Part shown: positions 1 to 8,534 of the stretch, piece after piece | How the letters are laid out: each line of letters opens with the position of its first letter | Position numbering within the stretch: the stretch's first letter is position 1 | Assembly: GCA_900540385.1 (NCBI GenBank) | Contig: UQFY01000005.1 | Coordinates: 1-64,000 of the forward strand | DNA: 64,000 nt | Source: an uncultured Mollicutes bacterium | GTDB taxonomy: Bacteria > Bacillota_I > Bacilli_A > RFN20 > CAG-826 | Direction: 5' to 3' | Translations under genes and position numbers: made by a program | Notes under the pieces: generated by a model | The model's database searches: none | Told to the model about the DNA's origin: nothing | What the model saw: only the letters and a program-made list of their open reading frames with translations

Positions 1-56
1 TAAAATGCGGTCTTTTTTTGTGTTTATAGGCTTAAATAGAATTTCCTAATCAAAGC

Positions 57-81
57 AAAAAGGACACCCTTTCGGATGCCC
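57..81 (-). terminator. Rho-independent terminator of yebC
   Basis: Read on the minus strand, an 8-bp stem (62-69 with 74-81, two G-U pairs, GAAA loop) is followed by five T. It lies about 30 bp after the yebC stop. Positions 1-56 hold no gene that I can see. Confidence 0.75.
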
Positions 82-111
82 ATTTATTGATTTGTCGTAA
101 CTTGAAAAGCT

Positions 112-822
112 TTATAAGTTAGAAACGTTCGTATAAACGTTTTGAACGTCTTCACATTCATCCAACGCGGCCATCATGTCTTTGACTTTTTGGAGGTCAT
201 CGCCAGTTAATTCGATTGGCTCATTTGGAACCATGGTCGATTCAGCGACATCGAAATCGGTAACACCGAGACCTTTTAAGATTTCTTTGGCTTTATCCAA
301 ATCATTTGGAGCAAGTCTTACTTCGACTTCACCCTCATCAAAGTCAACGGATTGAACATCGATATCGTCTAAAATTAAATTCTCTTCGACGGAATCGCGT
401 AAGGCTGCATCTCCTTTGAATTGAAGAATGCCTTTGTAATCGAAATTGTAAGCGACGCTTCCCATCTTTCCACCTTTACGGGTAACAATGGTACGAACGC
501 TAACCAAAGCACGGTTCACGTTATCGGTTAAAGTATCGACAATGATATAGCTTCCACCTGGTCCAAAGAATTCATAGCGGCCAGAGATATAGGCGGTTGC
601 ATCTCCACCTTTTGCTTTTTCAATAGCACGTTCAATGACATCTCTTGGGCAAGATTTACGATATTTTTCAATAGCACTTCTTAAAGCAAGGTTGCTTTCT
701 GGGTCTGGGACGCCGCTCTTAGCCGCGGCATAGATCTCCTTCGATGCGCGCATGTAAATTGCGCTTTTTGCTTTTGCAGTGGCTGCCATAGCTGCAGCAC
801 GAACTTCAAAGTGTCTTCCCAT
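112..822 (-). CDS. yebC: YebC/PmpR family regulator (YeeN-type)
   Basis: A 236-residue protein covering the whole YebC/TACO1 fold. It opens with MGRHFEVRAAAMAATAKAKS, typical of the YeeN branch, and has the GPGG and NNVNRALV-like segments (here GPGGSYIIVDTLTDNVNRA). Family members act as DNA-binding regulators. Recent work on the family also links them to translation of proline-rich or stalling sequences. The start is supported by AAAGGAG about 9 nt upstream. It sits alone, last in a run of minus-strand genes, and is followed by a clear terminator. I cannot tell from sequence whether this copy acts on DNA or on ribosomes. Confidence 0.93.
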   Translation of the reverse strand: MGRHFEVRAAAMAATAKAKSAIYMRASKEIYAAAKSGVPDPESNLALRSAIEKYRKSCPRDVIERAIEKAKGGDATAYISGRYEFFGPGGSYIIVDTLTDNVNRALVSVRTIVTRKGGKMGSVAYNFDYKGILQFKGDAALRDSVEENLILDDIDVQSVDFDEGEVEVRLAPNDLDKAKEILKGLGVTDFDVAESTMVPNEPIELTGDDLQKVKDMMAALDECEDVQNVYTNVSNL

Positions 823-853
823 AATAAAAACTCCTTTTTTGACTTCCGTATTT

Positions 854-887
854 TACCACTAGGCAAGAAAGCCTAGTAGATTTTTTT
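854..887. other. Hairpin between PHP gene and yebC
   Basis: ACTAGGC and GCCTAGT (857-863 and 871-877) form a stem with a 6-nt loop. A run of seven T follows on the plus strand, where there is no gene to terminate. On the minus strand the hairpin follows the PHP stop and is followed by TAAAAT, a possible -10 for yebC. It may end the dCMP-deaminase/ECF operon weakly or reduce read-through. Confidence 0.4.
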
Positions 888-1714
888 CATTCTGGCTTAT
901 GAAATGGGAGATTTAAGGACGTTAATGGTTCCAAATTATGACGTTTTACAAACCTTCTTACCCAATCATACGGGCTTGTTTCTAACTCCCATGGACGATG
1001 ATTATCCACACCAATGATGCAAGGAACATCATATTGCTTTACCAAATGCCAGAATTCTTCATTCGGATAAGCAACTTCGAAATCCTCTCCACCCGTTCTT
1101 TTACCCCAACGGGATGGACCCATGTTGATTTCAAGGATCATATGTTCTTCTTTCGCTGCTTTAATAATTTTTCTTGCCATTTCCTCAGCAAAAGAATCCC
1201 ATTTCCCATACCATTGCATGAATAAATCTGGATGGGCAACATAGATGAAATTATGGGATTTCATACCCGAAATAAGGTCATAAGCATACATACGGGTCGC
1301 CTCTTTTTTATCTTGGACCTGTCCATAAAAAACCAAAGAGTGCGTTGTTTTATCTAAAAAACAATGTTGTCCCAAAATCATATAGTCAAGTGTCCCACTA
1401 CGAAGGAGATTGTCATAATATTCCGCGTATTCCTCAAAATACCATTCGGCTTCAAAAGCAAGATGGATTTCAATTTGGTCCTTGTATTTCTTTTGCAAAG
1501 AACGAACGCTCTTGAAATAATCTTCCGCATCTCTTTCATAATTGCCACGAATCGTAGGTTGATCAATGCCAGGCAAAATTATATGGTCGCTAAAACCATA
1601 GATTTTGTATCCGTTTTTAATTGCCGAAAGAACAAATTCTTCATCTTCTCCTTCAGCATGTCCACAACGTTTTGTATGAGAATGATAATTTACTTCAAAT
1701 GGTTTATTTTCCAT
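887..1714 (-). CDS. PHP-domain phosphohydrolase, histidinol-phosphatase-like
   Basis: A 275-residue PHP-family metallophosphatase. The metal ligands are visible in order: H11 and H13 in YHSH, H19 in CGH, the DH pair of FSDH, EAEW, a GQH, VAHPD and finally VDNH. Size and motif order match the HisJ/HisK type of histidinol-phosphate phosphatase rather than the PolX or DnaE PHP domains. No other histidine-biosynthesis gene is nearby, so a different phosphomonoester substrate is just as possible. The start overlaps the truA stop by 11 bp and has GGAGGAAG upstream, so it is the last gene of the ECF-truA operon. Confidence 0.8.
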   Translation of the reverse strand: MENKPFEVNYHSHTKRCGHAEGEDEEFVLSAIKNGYKIYGFSDHIILPGIDQPTIRGNYERDAEDYFKSVRSLQKKYKDQIEIHLAFEAEWYFEEYAEYYDNLLRSGTLDYMILGQHCFLDKTTHSLVFYGQVQDKKEATRMYAYDLISGMKSHNFIYVAHPDLFMQWYGKWDSFAEEMARKIIKAAKEEHMILEINMGPSRWGKRTGGEDFEVAYPNEEFWHLVKQYDVPCIIGVDNHRPWELETSPYDWVRRFVKRHNLEPLTSLNLPFHKPE

Positions 1715-2441
1715 ATTGCACTTCCTCCAAAACTAAGCCTACAGGGTCTGCTTGATAAGAGATGATTCTTCTCTCTTTGCTTTCTAATAAGGCCATGACT
1801 TCGTTTAAGCTCATCTTTCCCAAACCGACGCGGAAAGCGACTGCTATCATAATCCTAATTTGGTGTGTCATGAAGCCATTTGCTTCCAATAACACACATA
1901 CGTGTCCCCTCTTTTCTGAAATATCTATTCTTCTGATATCACGAATAAAATAATCCACGTCCATTGGTTTCGAGGTGAAATTTTTAAAATCATGAACGCC
2001 TAAATATAGATTCATGCATGCTTCAAAAGAAGAAAAAGAGAAATGTGGCAATTCTAATTGATACTCAAAGAGAGAAAGAACATCTCTTTCTCCAAAATGA
2101 AATGAATAAGAATAAATCTTTCCACAAGAGGAATGTCTTGCATCAAAAGAAGAGTCCACTTCTTTTAAAGAAAGAACATATATATCTTTTGGCAATAAGC
2201 GGTTTAAAGCAACACGAAGACGTTCAATATCCTGAATCTCTTTAGCAGAGAAGAAAGTAAAGGTTTGCCCTCTTGCGGAGACCCCCTTATCCGTTCTTCC
2301 TGCGCCATGAATTACAATCTTATGGTCTAAGAGAGAAGATAATATCTCTTCTATTTTCCCTTGAATGGATGGGTAATCTTTTTGTTTCTCAAAGCCCCAA
2401 TAAGCTTGACCGTTATATTGTAAGACTCCAAAAATTTTCAT
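1704..2441 (-). CDS. truA: tRNA pseudouridine(38-40) synthase TruA
   Basis: A 245-residue cytoplasmic enzyme that makes pseudouridine at positions 38-40 of the tRNA anticodon arm. The catalytic Asp is in GAGRTDKGVSA. The C-terminal substrate-binding half is complete (FMTHQIRIM is recognisable). I place the start at MKIFGVLQYNG because the reading frame upstream of it runs inside ecfT. This ATG overlaps the ecfT stop as ATGA, a 4-bp overlap typical of translational coupling. The ecfA1-ecfA2-ecfT-truA order is conserved in Bacillota. Confidence 0.95.
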   Translation of the reverse strand: MKIFGVLQYNGQAYWGFEKQKDYPSIQGKIEEILSSLLDHKIVIHGAGRTDKGVSARGQTFTFFSAKEIQDIERLRVALNRLLPKDIYVLSLKEVDSSFDARHSSCGKIYSYSFHFGERDVLSLFEYQLELPHFSFSSFEACMNLYLGVHDFKNFTSKPMDVDYFIRDIRRIDISEKRGHVCVLLEANGFMTHQIRIMIAVAFRVGLGKMSLNEVMALLESKERRIISYQADPVGLVLEEVQYGK

Positions 2442-3304
2442 TTTAATGTCAGCCCAAACAATAAAGCGTACAAATCCGTTCCCGTAATAGAAATATAGAA
2501 GAAACCTGCTACGAGAAGAGAAACAATTACTAATTCCAACAAATCCCACCATCTAAAATGAAGCTGACGATATTTGGTTCGTTTGGTCATTGGGTCATAA
2601 CCTCTGCACTCCATCGCGTTAGCTAGTTCATCAGAGCGAACAAAAGAAGAAACGAAAAGAGGAATAATCAAAGAAATAATGGCTTTGAATTTAGCAAAGA
2701 TACGACCATGTTTAAAGTCTACCCCTCTAGAGGATTGTGCTTTTAAAATACGTTCGACATCCTCTAAAATCGTTGGAATAAAACGAAGAGCCAAAGAGAT
2801 AATTATCGCTAGAATCGGTGTAGGAACTCCCAGCCAACGTAAGGGAGTCAAATACCATTCCAAACCATCCGTAAGACTTAGAGGCTTTGTCGTTGAAGTT
2901 AAGATCAAGGACAAAGAAAGCATAATTACTAAGCGGAAGAAGACCTTTCCCGCTTCGAGAAGACTTTCGTAATAAATCTTGAAATTCCCAATCGTGAAAT
3001 ACCAATCTTGGTTCCCTTCGGTATAACGAGGAACGAGGATATAAATCAAAAGAAGGAACACGACCATAAACCATAGACCGCTTAAAGACTTCAACAAAGA
3101 AGTTAGAGACATATGGGAGGTCCAAAGAAGGATTAAGGTGAAAAGGAAAAGAATCCCTAGCATGGTGTAGGTCATCGTCCATGTTGGATAATTCACGAAA
3201 ATAGCCACCATAAGGACGATCAAAGAATAGATCTTCAAACGTGGATCCATTCGATGGACAAATGAGTTATAAGGCACATAACGGCCCATTGTGAAACTAG
3301 CCAT
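2438..3304 (-). CDS. ecfT: ECF transporter transmembrane subunit EcfT
   Basis: A 288-residue integral membrane protein, the scaffold subunit of energy-coupling-factor vitamin transporters. It has several hydrophobic helices at residues 25-125 and near the C-terminus. Two coupling motifs are visible in the cytoplasmic helices: KAQSSRG and AMECRGYD, the equivalents of the Ala-Arg-Gly signatures that contact the two EcfA ATPases. It overlaps ecfA2 upstream by 8 bp and truA downstream by 4 bp. It should work with EcfA1, EcfA2 and exchangeable S components such as the FolT-like protein at 7749-8534. Confidence 0.94.
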   Translation of the reverse strand: MASFTMGRYVPYNSFVHRMDPRLKIYSLIVLMVAIFVNYPTWTMTYTMLGILFLFTLILLWTSHMSLTSLLKSLSGLWFMVVFLLLIYILVPRYTEGNQDWYFTIGNFKIYYESLLEAGKVFFRLVIMLSLSLILTSTTKPLSLTDGLEWYLTPLRWLGVPTPILAIIISLALRFIPTILEDVERILKAQSSRGVDFKHGRIFAKFKAIISLIIPLFVSSFVRSDELANAMECRGYDPMTKRTKYRQLHFRWWDLLELVIVSLLVAGFFYISITGTDLYALLFGLTLK

Positions 3305-4229
3305 TCTTTTTGCTCCTTATAATTGCATTCGCTAAATCATCTACATTACGCATATTACTCGTATCGATATTCAATCCTTTTTCCTTTAGGCGGAGAGCAA
3401 AATCAAAAATATGTGGGTTTTGCAGGGAATAACGGGTTAAATCCTGGCCGAATAAATCAGAAGGAGAACACACTTTCTCCACTTCGCCATATTCCATAAC
3501 AATGACTTTTTCAGCATAGGTTGCAACCAAATCCATATCATGGGTAACAAGGATGATGCCTGTGCCATTCTCTTCGATCTTTTTGAAGAGTTCCATTGTT
3601 TCTTTAGCTGCCGCTGGATCTAATCCTGCGGTTGGCTCATCCACTACTAAAATATCAGGAGAGGTAGCTAAGATACCGGCAATCGCCACTTTTCTTTTTT
3701 CACCACCAGAAAGTTCAAATGGACTTCTTTGGAAGAAAGATTCGTTCAAGCCGACACGTAAGAGGGCTTCATGCGCCACCTTCAGGGCTTCCTCTTTTTT
3801 CATCCCAAAATTCTTTGGGCCAAAGGCTACATCTTTTTCGACGCTGTCTTCAAATAATTGATATTCTGGGAATTGGAAAACGAGTCCCACTCTCTTGCGT
3901 AAAGCTTTGATATCTTTGCTCGTATGTTTTTGATAGATGCGTTTTTGTTCTGCTTTGAATTGTGCTTTTTCTTCAGCAGTAAGCTTCTTAGGCATTTTTT
4001 CTTTCTTTTCAGGGTGGTTCATAAAACCATTCACATCTACATAGCCACTTGTTGGAGAAAGAAGAGCGTTAATCATCTGAATAAGGGTAGATTTACCACT
4101 CCCCGTTCTTCCGACAACAGCAACGAAAGAATGATCTTCCAAAGCAAGGTTAATATGTTTTAAAGCAGAGCTTTGTAGAGGGCTTTTTAAATTATAGGTA
4201 AAAGATAAATCGTGGAATTCTATCGGCAT
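3297..4229 (-). CDS. ecfA2: ECF transporter ATPase EcfA2, with charged insertion
   Basis: A 310-residue ABC ATPase of the ECF module. Walker A is GRTGSGKS (40-47), the Q-loop is VFQFPEYQ near residue 119, the signature is LSGGEKRK and Walker B is ILVVDEPTAGLD. Residues about 71-105 form a Lys/Glu-rich helical insertion (NHPEKKEKMPKK onward) between Walker A and the Q-loop. Usual EcfA2 proteins lack it and are about 280-290 residues long. It overlaps ecfA1 by 10 bp and ecfT by 8 bp. The catalytic motifs are intact, so it should be active. Confidence 0.93.
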   Translation of the reverse strand: MPIEFHDLSFTYNLKSPLQSSALKHINLALEDHSFVAVVGRTGSGKSTLIQMINALLSPTSGYVDVNGFMNHPEKKEKMPKKLTAEEKAQFKAEQKRIYQKHTSKDIKALRKRVGLVFQFPEYQLFEDSVEKDVAFGPKNFGMKKEEALKVAHEALLRVGLNESFFQRSPFELSGGEKRKVAIAGILATSPDILVVDEPTAGLDPAAAKETMELFKKIEENGTGIILVTHDMDLVATYAEKVIVMEYGEVEKVCSPSDLFGQDLTRYSLQNPHIFDFALRLKEKGLNIDTSNMRNVDDLANAIIRSKKNG

Positions 4230-5041
4230 AAGTATTCCTCCAATTTCTCTTCTGTATCAATTTCAGCTGGGATATTCATCCCTTTGGCAATTAAAGTGTC
4301 TTTCAAGGCCACAAAGAAAGGCGAATCTAAGCGAATGCTTTTGAGTTCTTCTTGATGGGAGAAGACTTCTTTCGGCTCCCCTTGCAAAACAATCTTTCCG
4401 CCATTCATCACAAGGACATAGTCGGAACGAAACGCTTCTTCAACATCATGGGTGATAGATAAAACGGTAAGAGAAGGATTTTCCTTTCTTAAAGAGAAAG
4501 TGATATCCAAAATATCTTTCTTCCCTACTGGATCAAGCATGGAAGTTGCTTCATCGTAGATAATTAAATCTGGATGCATGGCTAAGACACCAGCAATTGC
4601 CACACGCTGTTTTTGTCCGCCAGAAAGATTCTCTGGCGCTTTATCTAAAGAATCAAACATGCCAACTCTCTTTGAATAAGCATTAATGATTTCGTCCATC
4701 TTTTCTGTAGGAATTTGTCTATTCTCTAAGCCAAAAGCAATATCGTCCCTGACGGTTGAACCCACGAATTGGTTATCCGGGTTTTGAAAAACAAGGCCGA
4801 TCTTTTTACGTAACGCGTAAACGGAATTTTTATTTAGTTCTTCTCCAAAGAGAGAAATCTTTCCTTCATAAGAAGTAATAAGACCGCTAAGAAGCTTTGC
4901 TAAGGTGGACTTCCCTGAGCCATTATGCCCAATCAAAGTAACATATTTTCCTTGGGGAACGCTAAAAGAGACGGAATTAACCGCCTTGATTTCGTTTTTA
5001 TCGTACGAATATGTCAGATTTTCTACTTCGATGACATTCAT
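4220..5041 (-). CDS. ecfA1: ECF transporter ATPase EcfA1
   Basis: A 273-residue ABC ATPase pairing with EcfA2 to power ECF vitamin uptake. Walker A is GHNGSGKS (38-45), the Q-loop is VFQNPDNQF, the signature is LSGGQKQR and Walker B is LIIYDEATSMLD, all typical of EcfA1. The initiator ATG shares one base with the TAA of the upstream dCMP deaminase gene (TAATG), so the two are probably co-transcribed and coupled. Unlike EcfA2 it has no insertion. Confidence 0.94.
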   Translation of the reverse strand: MNVIEVENLTYSYDKNEIKAVNSVSFSVPQGKYVTLIGHNGSGKSTLAKLLSGLITSYEGKISLFGEELNKNSVYALRKKIGLVFQNPDNQFVGSTVRDDIAFGLENRQIPTEKMDEIINAYSKRVGMFDSLDKAPENLSGGQKQRVAIAGVLAMHPDLIIYDEATSMLDPVGKKDILDITFSLRKENPSLTVLSITHDVEEAFRSDYVLVMNGGKIVLQGEPKEVFSHQEELKSIRLDSPFFVALKDTLIAKGMNIPAEIDTEEKLEEYLCR

Positions 5042-5523
5042 TATTGTGAAATTTTAACAACCTTTCCTTGATAATGGGTCATTTTTACCCCTGCGAGACG
5101 AAGGATCTTTTTCGACGCTTCATAAATCAGATCATCGGAATGTTTATCGTCTAAATAAATGATTTCTTTAATTCCTACTTGGACAATCGCTTTAGCGCAT
5201 TCATTGCAAGGGAAAAGAGTCACATACATTTTGCAGCCATTTAAGTGACCACCATCTCTTGTATTCAAGATGGCGTTAAATTCTGCATGACAGACATAGA
5301 GATATTTACTATTTAGTCCTTCTCCATGTCCCCAAGGAATTTCTTCATCATTCACCCCACAAGGCATGCCATTATATCCGATAGAAACCACTTTATTGTT
5401 GTCATCAACGATACAAGCACCCACTTGGGTAGAAGGATCTTTGCTACGCATCGCACTCAATTGGGCGATTCCCATGAAGTATTCATCCCAAGAGATATAG
5501 TCATCACGATGTTTTTCTTGCAT
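5041..5523 (-). CDS. dCMP deaminase (ComEB-like)
   Basis: A 160-residue zinc-dependent deaminase of the dCMP/ComEB family that converts dCMP to dUMP for dTMP synthesis. The zinc and proton-shuttle motif is CHAE and the second zinc motif is PCNEC. The N-terminal DPSTQVGACIVD segment is also family-typical. AAAGGAG lies 8 nt before the ATG. It is the first gene of the deaminase-ecfA1-ecfA2-ecfT-truA-PHP operon. Direct linkage of this gene to the ECF module is unusual and may simply reflect genome compaction. Confidence 0.92.
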   Translation of the reverse strand: MQEKHRDDYISWDEYFMGIAQLSAMRSKDPSTQVGACIVDDNNKVVSIGYNGMPCGVNDEEIPWGHGEGLNSKYLYVCHAEFNAILNTRDGGHLNGCKMYVTLFPCNECAKAIVQVGIKEIIYLDDKHSDDLIYEASKKILRLAGVKMTHYQGKVVKISQ

Positions 5524-5592
5524 ACTAAAAACTCCTTTGCGTTCTAAAGTATATCTTTTTAAAAGATATTCTTCATCTAAAATAAATAGAAG

Positions 5593-7230
5593 CTATTTGA
5601 TTTTCACAATAAGTCCTTCATAAGGACGGAGACGTTTCTTGAAAGTAAAGCCTGCATGAGAATAGTTGGAAAAGAGAACTTGGCCAACAAGAGAGGATAT
5701 TTTATGAGGGAGACGTTGGTTCTTCTTCGTTAAATTCAAGAGAACGAAAAGCATCTCTCCTTGATAGGAACGGTAGAAAGCCATAATGCTGCCTTTTGTC
5801 TTTATAGGTTCAAAAGTACCATAAAGCAAAGCTGGCTCTTCTTTTCTAAATTGAATGAGTTGGCGGTAGAAAGACAAAATGGAGTCTGGGTCCTTTTCTT
5901 CTACTTCAACATTAATCTCAGGGTAATTTGGATTTACTGGAAGCCAAGTTTCATTCCCACTCGTAAAATCTGCATTTTCCCCTTTGCCCCATTGCATTGG
6001 AGTTCGAGCATTATCACGATTGCAGTTATGAATTAATTGCAATGTCTTTTTCTTCGAGAAATGGAATTTAGGAAGAAGGTCTAGTAACCAAAAATTAACA
6101 GGGTCCTTATATTCTTCTGGCTGGAAAAGAGGATAATCTGTCATACCGATTTCTTCCCCTTGATAAAGGAAAGGCGTGCCACGTAAGGTTAGCAAGATCA
6201 TTGCCAATTCTTTGGCAGATTCCTTGAAATATTTCTTGGTATCACCAAAACGATTTATAGAACGAGGTTGATCATGGTTCTCTAAAAAGAGAGTGTTCCA
6301 ATCTAATTCCCTTTGCCAATCAAAGAAGGTTTTCTTGAATTTCTTAGGTTTAAATTTTGTTTTGAAAATCGGAACTAAAAATCTATCGGAATTTACTGTA
6401 TCGAATTGGAAAGCCAAATCCAATTCTTTATCGGTGAAACGTCTAGCATTCTTAAAGTCGACATTATAGGTTTCCCCAACCACCATGCAATCGTATTTTG
6501 AGAAGACATCTTCATAGATTTGACGGAGGATGCGGTGATTCTCTTCCTTCATCAGATATTTTTCTTGTCCGGTAACCCAAAGACTCTTTTTGCCATCGTT
6601 AAGGTCTTCTTTCCAAATCTGATTAATGACATCGCATCGGAAACCATACACGCCCTTATCTAGCCAAAAACGAAGAATCTTTTCCACTTCTTCTAAGACT
6701 TTAGGGTTATGCCAATCCAAATCTGGTTGTTTCTTACCAAAAACATGGAGGTAATAAGCGTTTGCTTCAGGAACATACGTCCAGGCAGATCCTCCGAAAT
6801 TGGATGTCCAATTATTTGGAGCTTCTGTGTTATTCTTTTTCCCTTTTCTCCAGTAATAGAAATCACGATATGGCGAATCGGAATGAATGGAGCTTTGGAA
6901 CCACTCGTGCTCATCGGAGGTATGGTTAACAACCAAATCCATCACGATACGTATGCCTTTTCTTTTTGCTTCATCGATAAGACGGAGCATATCTTGCATC
7001 GTTCCATATTCAGAATTGATGGAATAATAATCACTAACATCATAGCCAAAATCAGCATTTGCTGTTTTATAGACAGGAGAAAGCCAAAGAATTCCGACAC
7101 CAAGCTTTTTCAAATAATCAAGCTTGGAAATAATGCCAGGAATATCCCCTATACCATCTCCATTAGAATCGCAAAATGAACGCGGATAGATTTGATAAAC
7201 AGTTTGATTTTGAAAAAATTTATGGTCCAT
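5593..7230 (-). CDS. GH13 alpha-glucosidase (oligo-1,6-glucosidase/MalL type)
   Basis: A 545-residue cytoplasmic glycoside hydrolase of family 13. It has the N-terminal calcium-type loop DSNGDGIGD, nucleophile D200 in FRCDV, acid/base E253 in VGETYN and transition-state stabiliser D320 in ENHDQPR. It ends in a short beta-domain. Size and motifs fit the oligo-1,6-glucosidase, alpha-glucosidase and trehalose-6-phosphate hydrolase group, and I cannot separate these by eye. There is no signal peptide, so it acts on imported oligosaccharides or sugar phosphates. No sugar transporter is adjacent. No Shine-Dalgarno precedes the ATG; a TAGAAT hexamer lies exactly 6 nt upstream, suggesting a leaderless transcript. 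Confidence 0.9.
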   Translation of the reverse strand: MDHKFFQNQTVYQIYPRSFCDSNGDGIGDIPGIISKLDYLKKLGVGILWLSPVYKTANADFGYDVSDYYSINSEYGTMQDMLRLIDEAKRKGIRIVMDLVVNHTSDEHEWFQSSIHSDSPYRDFYYWRKGKKNNTEAPNNWTSNFGGSAWTYVPEANAYYLHVFGKKQPDLDWHNPKVLEEVEKILRFWLDKGVYGFRCDVINQIWKEDLNDGKKSLWVTGQEKYLMKEENHRILRQIYEDVFSKYDCMVVGETYNVDFKNARRFTDKELDLAFQFDTVNSDRFLVPIFKTKFKPKKFKKTFFDWQRELDWNTLFLENHDQPRSINRFGDTKKYFKESAKELAMILLTLRGTPFLYQGEEIGMTDYPLFQPEEYKDPVNFWLLDLLPKFHFSKKKTLQLIHNCNRDNARTPMQWGKGENADFTSGNETWLPVNPNYPEINVEVEEKDPDSILSFYRQLIQFRKEEPALLYGTFEPIKTKGSIMAFYRSYQGEMLFVLLNLTKKNQRLPHKISSLVGQVLFSNYSHAGFTFKKRLRPYEGLIVKIK

Positions 7231-7236
7231 AGCACT

Positions 7237-7242
7237 ATTCTA
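7237..7242 (-). promoter_or_regulatory. Putative -10 of GH13 gene, leaderless architecture
   Basis: TAGAAT (5 of 6 match to TATAAT), then 6 nt (AGTGCT), then ATG. Transcription would start at or next to the A of the ATG. No Shine-Dalgarno is present. No good -35 is visible. Confidence 0.5.
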
Positions 7243-7246
7243 CAAG

Positions 7247-7267
7247 AAAAAAGAGGGTTTGCCCCTC
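7247..7267 (-). terminator. Rho-independent terminator of the winged-helix gene
   Basis: On the minus strand GAGGG-GCAAA-CCCTC is followed by six T, starting 4 nt after the stop codon at 7271. It separates the regulator gene from the GH13 gene. Confidence 0.85.
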
Positions 7268-7270
7268 AAA

Positions 7271-7633
7271 TTAGAAACGTTGAAGCATCAATAAGCGATA
7301 ACCTTCACCATAAATGGAGTCGATTCTAGCACCTTTGATATAAGCTAGTTTCTTACGAATAGAAGAAATGTGAACATCAATGGTACGCGTTGGGTATTTC
7401 TTACCGGACGCTTTTAGTTGTTCATACTTTTCCTTGCCAGAGTCCGTGTTCCAAGCCAAAGCAATCAAATCTTCTCTCTTAACGAAATGTGGACGGTTTA
7501 AATACAACGCCTTCACTATCTTCCATTCAAGAGGAGTGAACTTCACATGATAGCGGCAATAAGAGAGGGTGTGTTTGTCAGTATCACATTTAACAATAGA
7601 GTAATCTGCACGTTCAATATCAACAATAGGCAT
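7271..7633 (-). CDS. Orphan OmpR/PhoB-type winged-helix DNA-binding protein
   Basis: A 120-residue protein made almost entirely of a response-regulator effector domain. The recognition helix segment is TRTIDVHISSIRKKL and the wing is IDSIYGEGYRL. There is no phosphoacceptor (receiver) domain and no sensor kinase gene nearby. It is therefore a stand-alone winged-helix regulator whose activity cannot be controlled by ordinary Asp phosphorylation. The start has CGGAG 6 nt upstream, and its own terminator follows the stop. Targets are unknown; the flanking GH13 and folT genes are only positional candidates. Confidence 0.85.
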   Translation of the reverse strand: MPIVDIERADYSIVKCDTDKHTLSYCRYHVKFTPLEWKIVKALYLNRPHFVKREDLIALAWNTDSGKEKYEQLKASGKKYPTRTIDVHISSIRKKLAYIKGARIDSIYGEGYRLLMLQRF

Positions 7634-7748
7634 AACATTCTCCGAACGAAACTAAATCGCTTAAATTGACTATAAACGGAAATATAATAAAAAGCACGGA
7701 CTTTTTCATAATTTTAATTTAATTAGGCATTTTTGGTTAAAAACAGTT

Positions 7749-8534
7749 TTATTTTGACGCATGAAAACGATTCACAAAGAAAAGCATCCATGGTACAGAA
7801 AGGCTAATAAAAAGCAAATCCAATGGGGCGGATATCACCATCATTGAGACGATCAGCCAATAGTCAATACTATAAGAAGTTGAACTAATGACAATAAAAT
7901 AAAAATAATAGGCCAGGCCTTTTAGGAGAACCAACAAAGTTATCTCTAAGAAAAACGCTAAAAATGAAATCTCGCCAGCAGTGGGCAAAGAAGATAAGTA
8001 TTCTTTCTTTTTCCTGTAATAACGTTCAGTAAAAAGAAGGCCTACGACACATGCAATATCCGTTATGGCACTTAAACAAAGAAGAATCACTTTGGCATAT
8101 TCGCCATAATAGGAAAGACGTTTGTTTAACAAATCCGTTCCATAAAAGAAATAACATTCTAAAGCAAACAAGATGGCAAGCAATCCACACGTTACATAAC
8201 TAAAAGGGAAAAAGGAACGGACGCGTTTGGTGAGCTTTTCTAAAAGCCAAGGGAAGACTCCTAGTAAAACAAAAACAATAGTAAGCAAGAAGTTATAAAC
8301 GCCTGTTGGATATAAAAAAGCAGGAATCAAATCCGAAAGGCCTCCAACCACTGCTCCATAAACAGGGCCTAAGCAAAGGGAGGCGAAGACCACAAGCGCA
8401 GGCGTAAAAGAGAAAGAAAGAAATGAAAGATGAGGGATACGGATTGTTTTAGTAATCGTTCCTAAAACAACGGCAATGGCAAGTAGTGTCGCAGCAAGAG
8501 TGATTTTCTCAATAGAATTGAAACGACGACTCAT
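7749..8534 (-). CDS. folT: ECF transporter S component, folate type (FolT-like)
   Basis: A 261-residue polytopic membrane protein. The N-terminal part carries the S-component signature, including the GPVYGAVVGGLSDLIPAF segment followed by P-x-G-VYN, typical of FolT. It would bind folate outside and be energised by EcfA1-EcfA2-EcfT encoded at 2438-5041. It is longer than usual FolT proteins (about 170-190 residues), with an extra hydrophobic stretch after residue 105. The ATG overlaps the stop of the upstream FolC-like gene by 4 bp, which ties it to folate metabolism. I saw no folate riboswitch. Confidence 0.82.
   Translation of the reverse strand: MSRRFNSIEKITLAATLLAIAVVLGTITKTIRIPHLSFLSFSFTPALVVFASLCLGPVYGAVVGGLSDLIPAFLYPTGVYNFLLTIVFVLLGVFPWLLEKLTKRVRSFFPFSYVTCGLLAILFALECYFFYGTDLLNKRLSYYGEYAKVILLCLSAITDIACVVGLLFTERYYRKKKEYLSSLPTAGEISFLAFFLEITLLVLLKGLAYYFYFIVISSTSYSIDYWLIVSMMVISAPLDLLFISLSVPWMLFFVNRFHASK

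Noticed and set aside
887..1714. PolX or DnaE-type PHP domain
   Set aside because: The protein is a stand-alone PHP domain with no polymerase sequence.
2442..2552. Longer N-terminus for truA
   Set aside because: The 37 extra residues lie inside ecfT and do not resemble TruA; the ATG in ATGA matches the family start.
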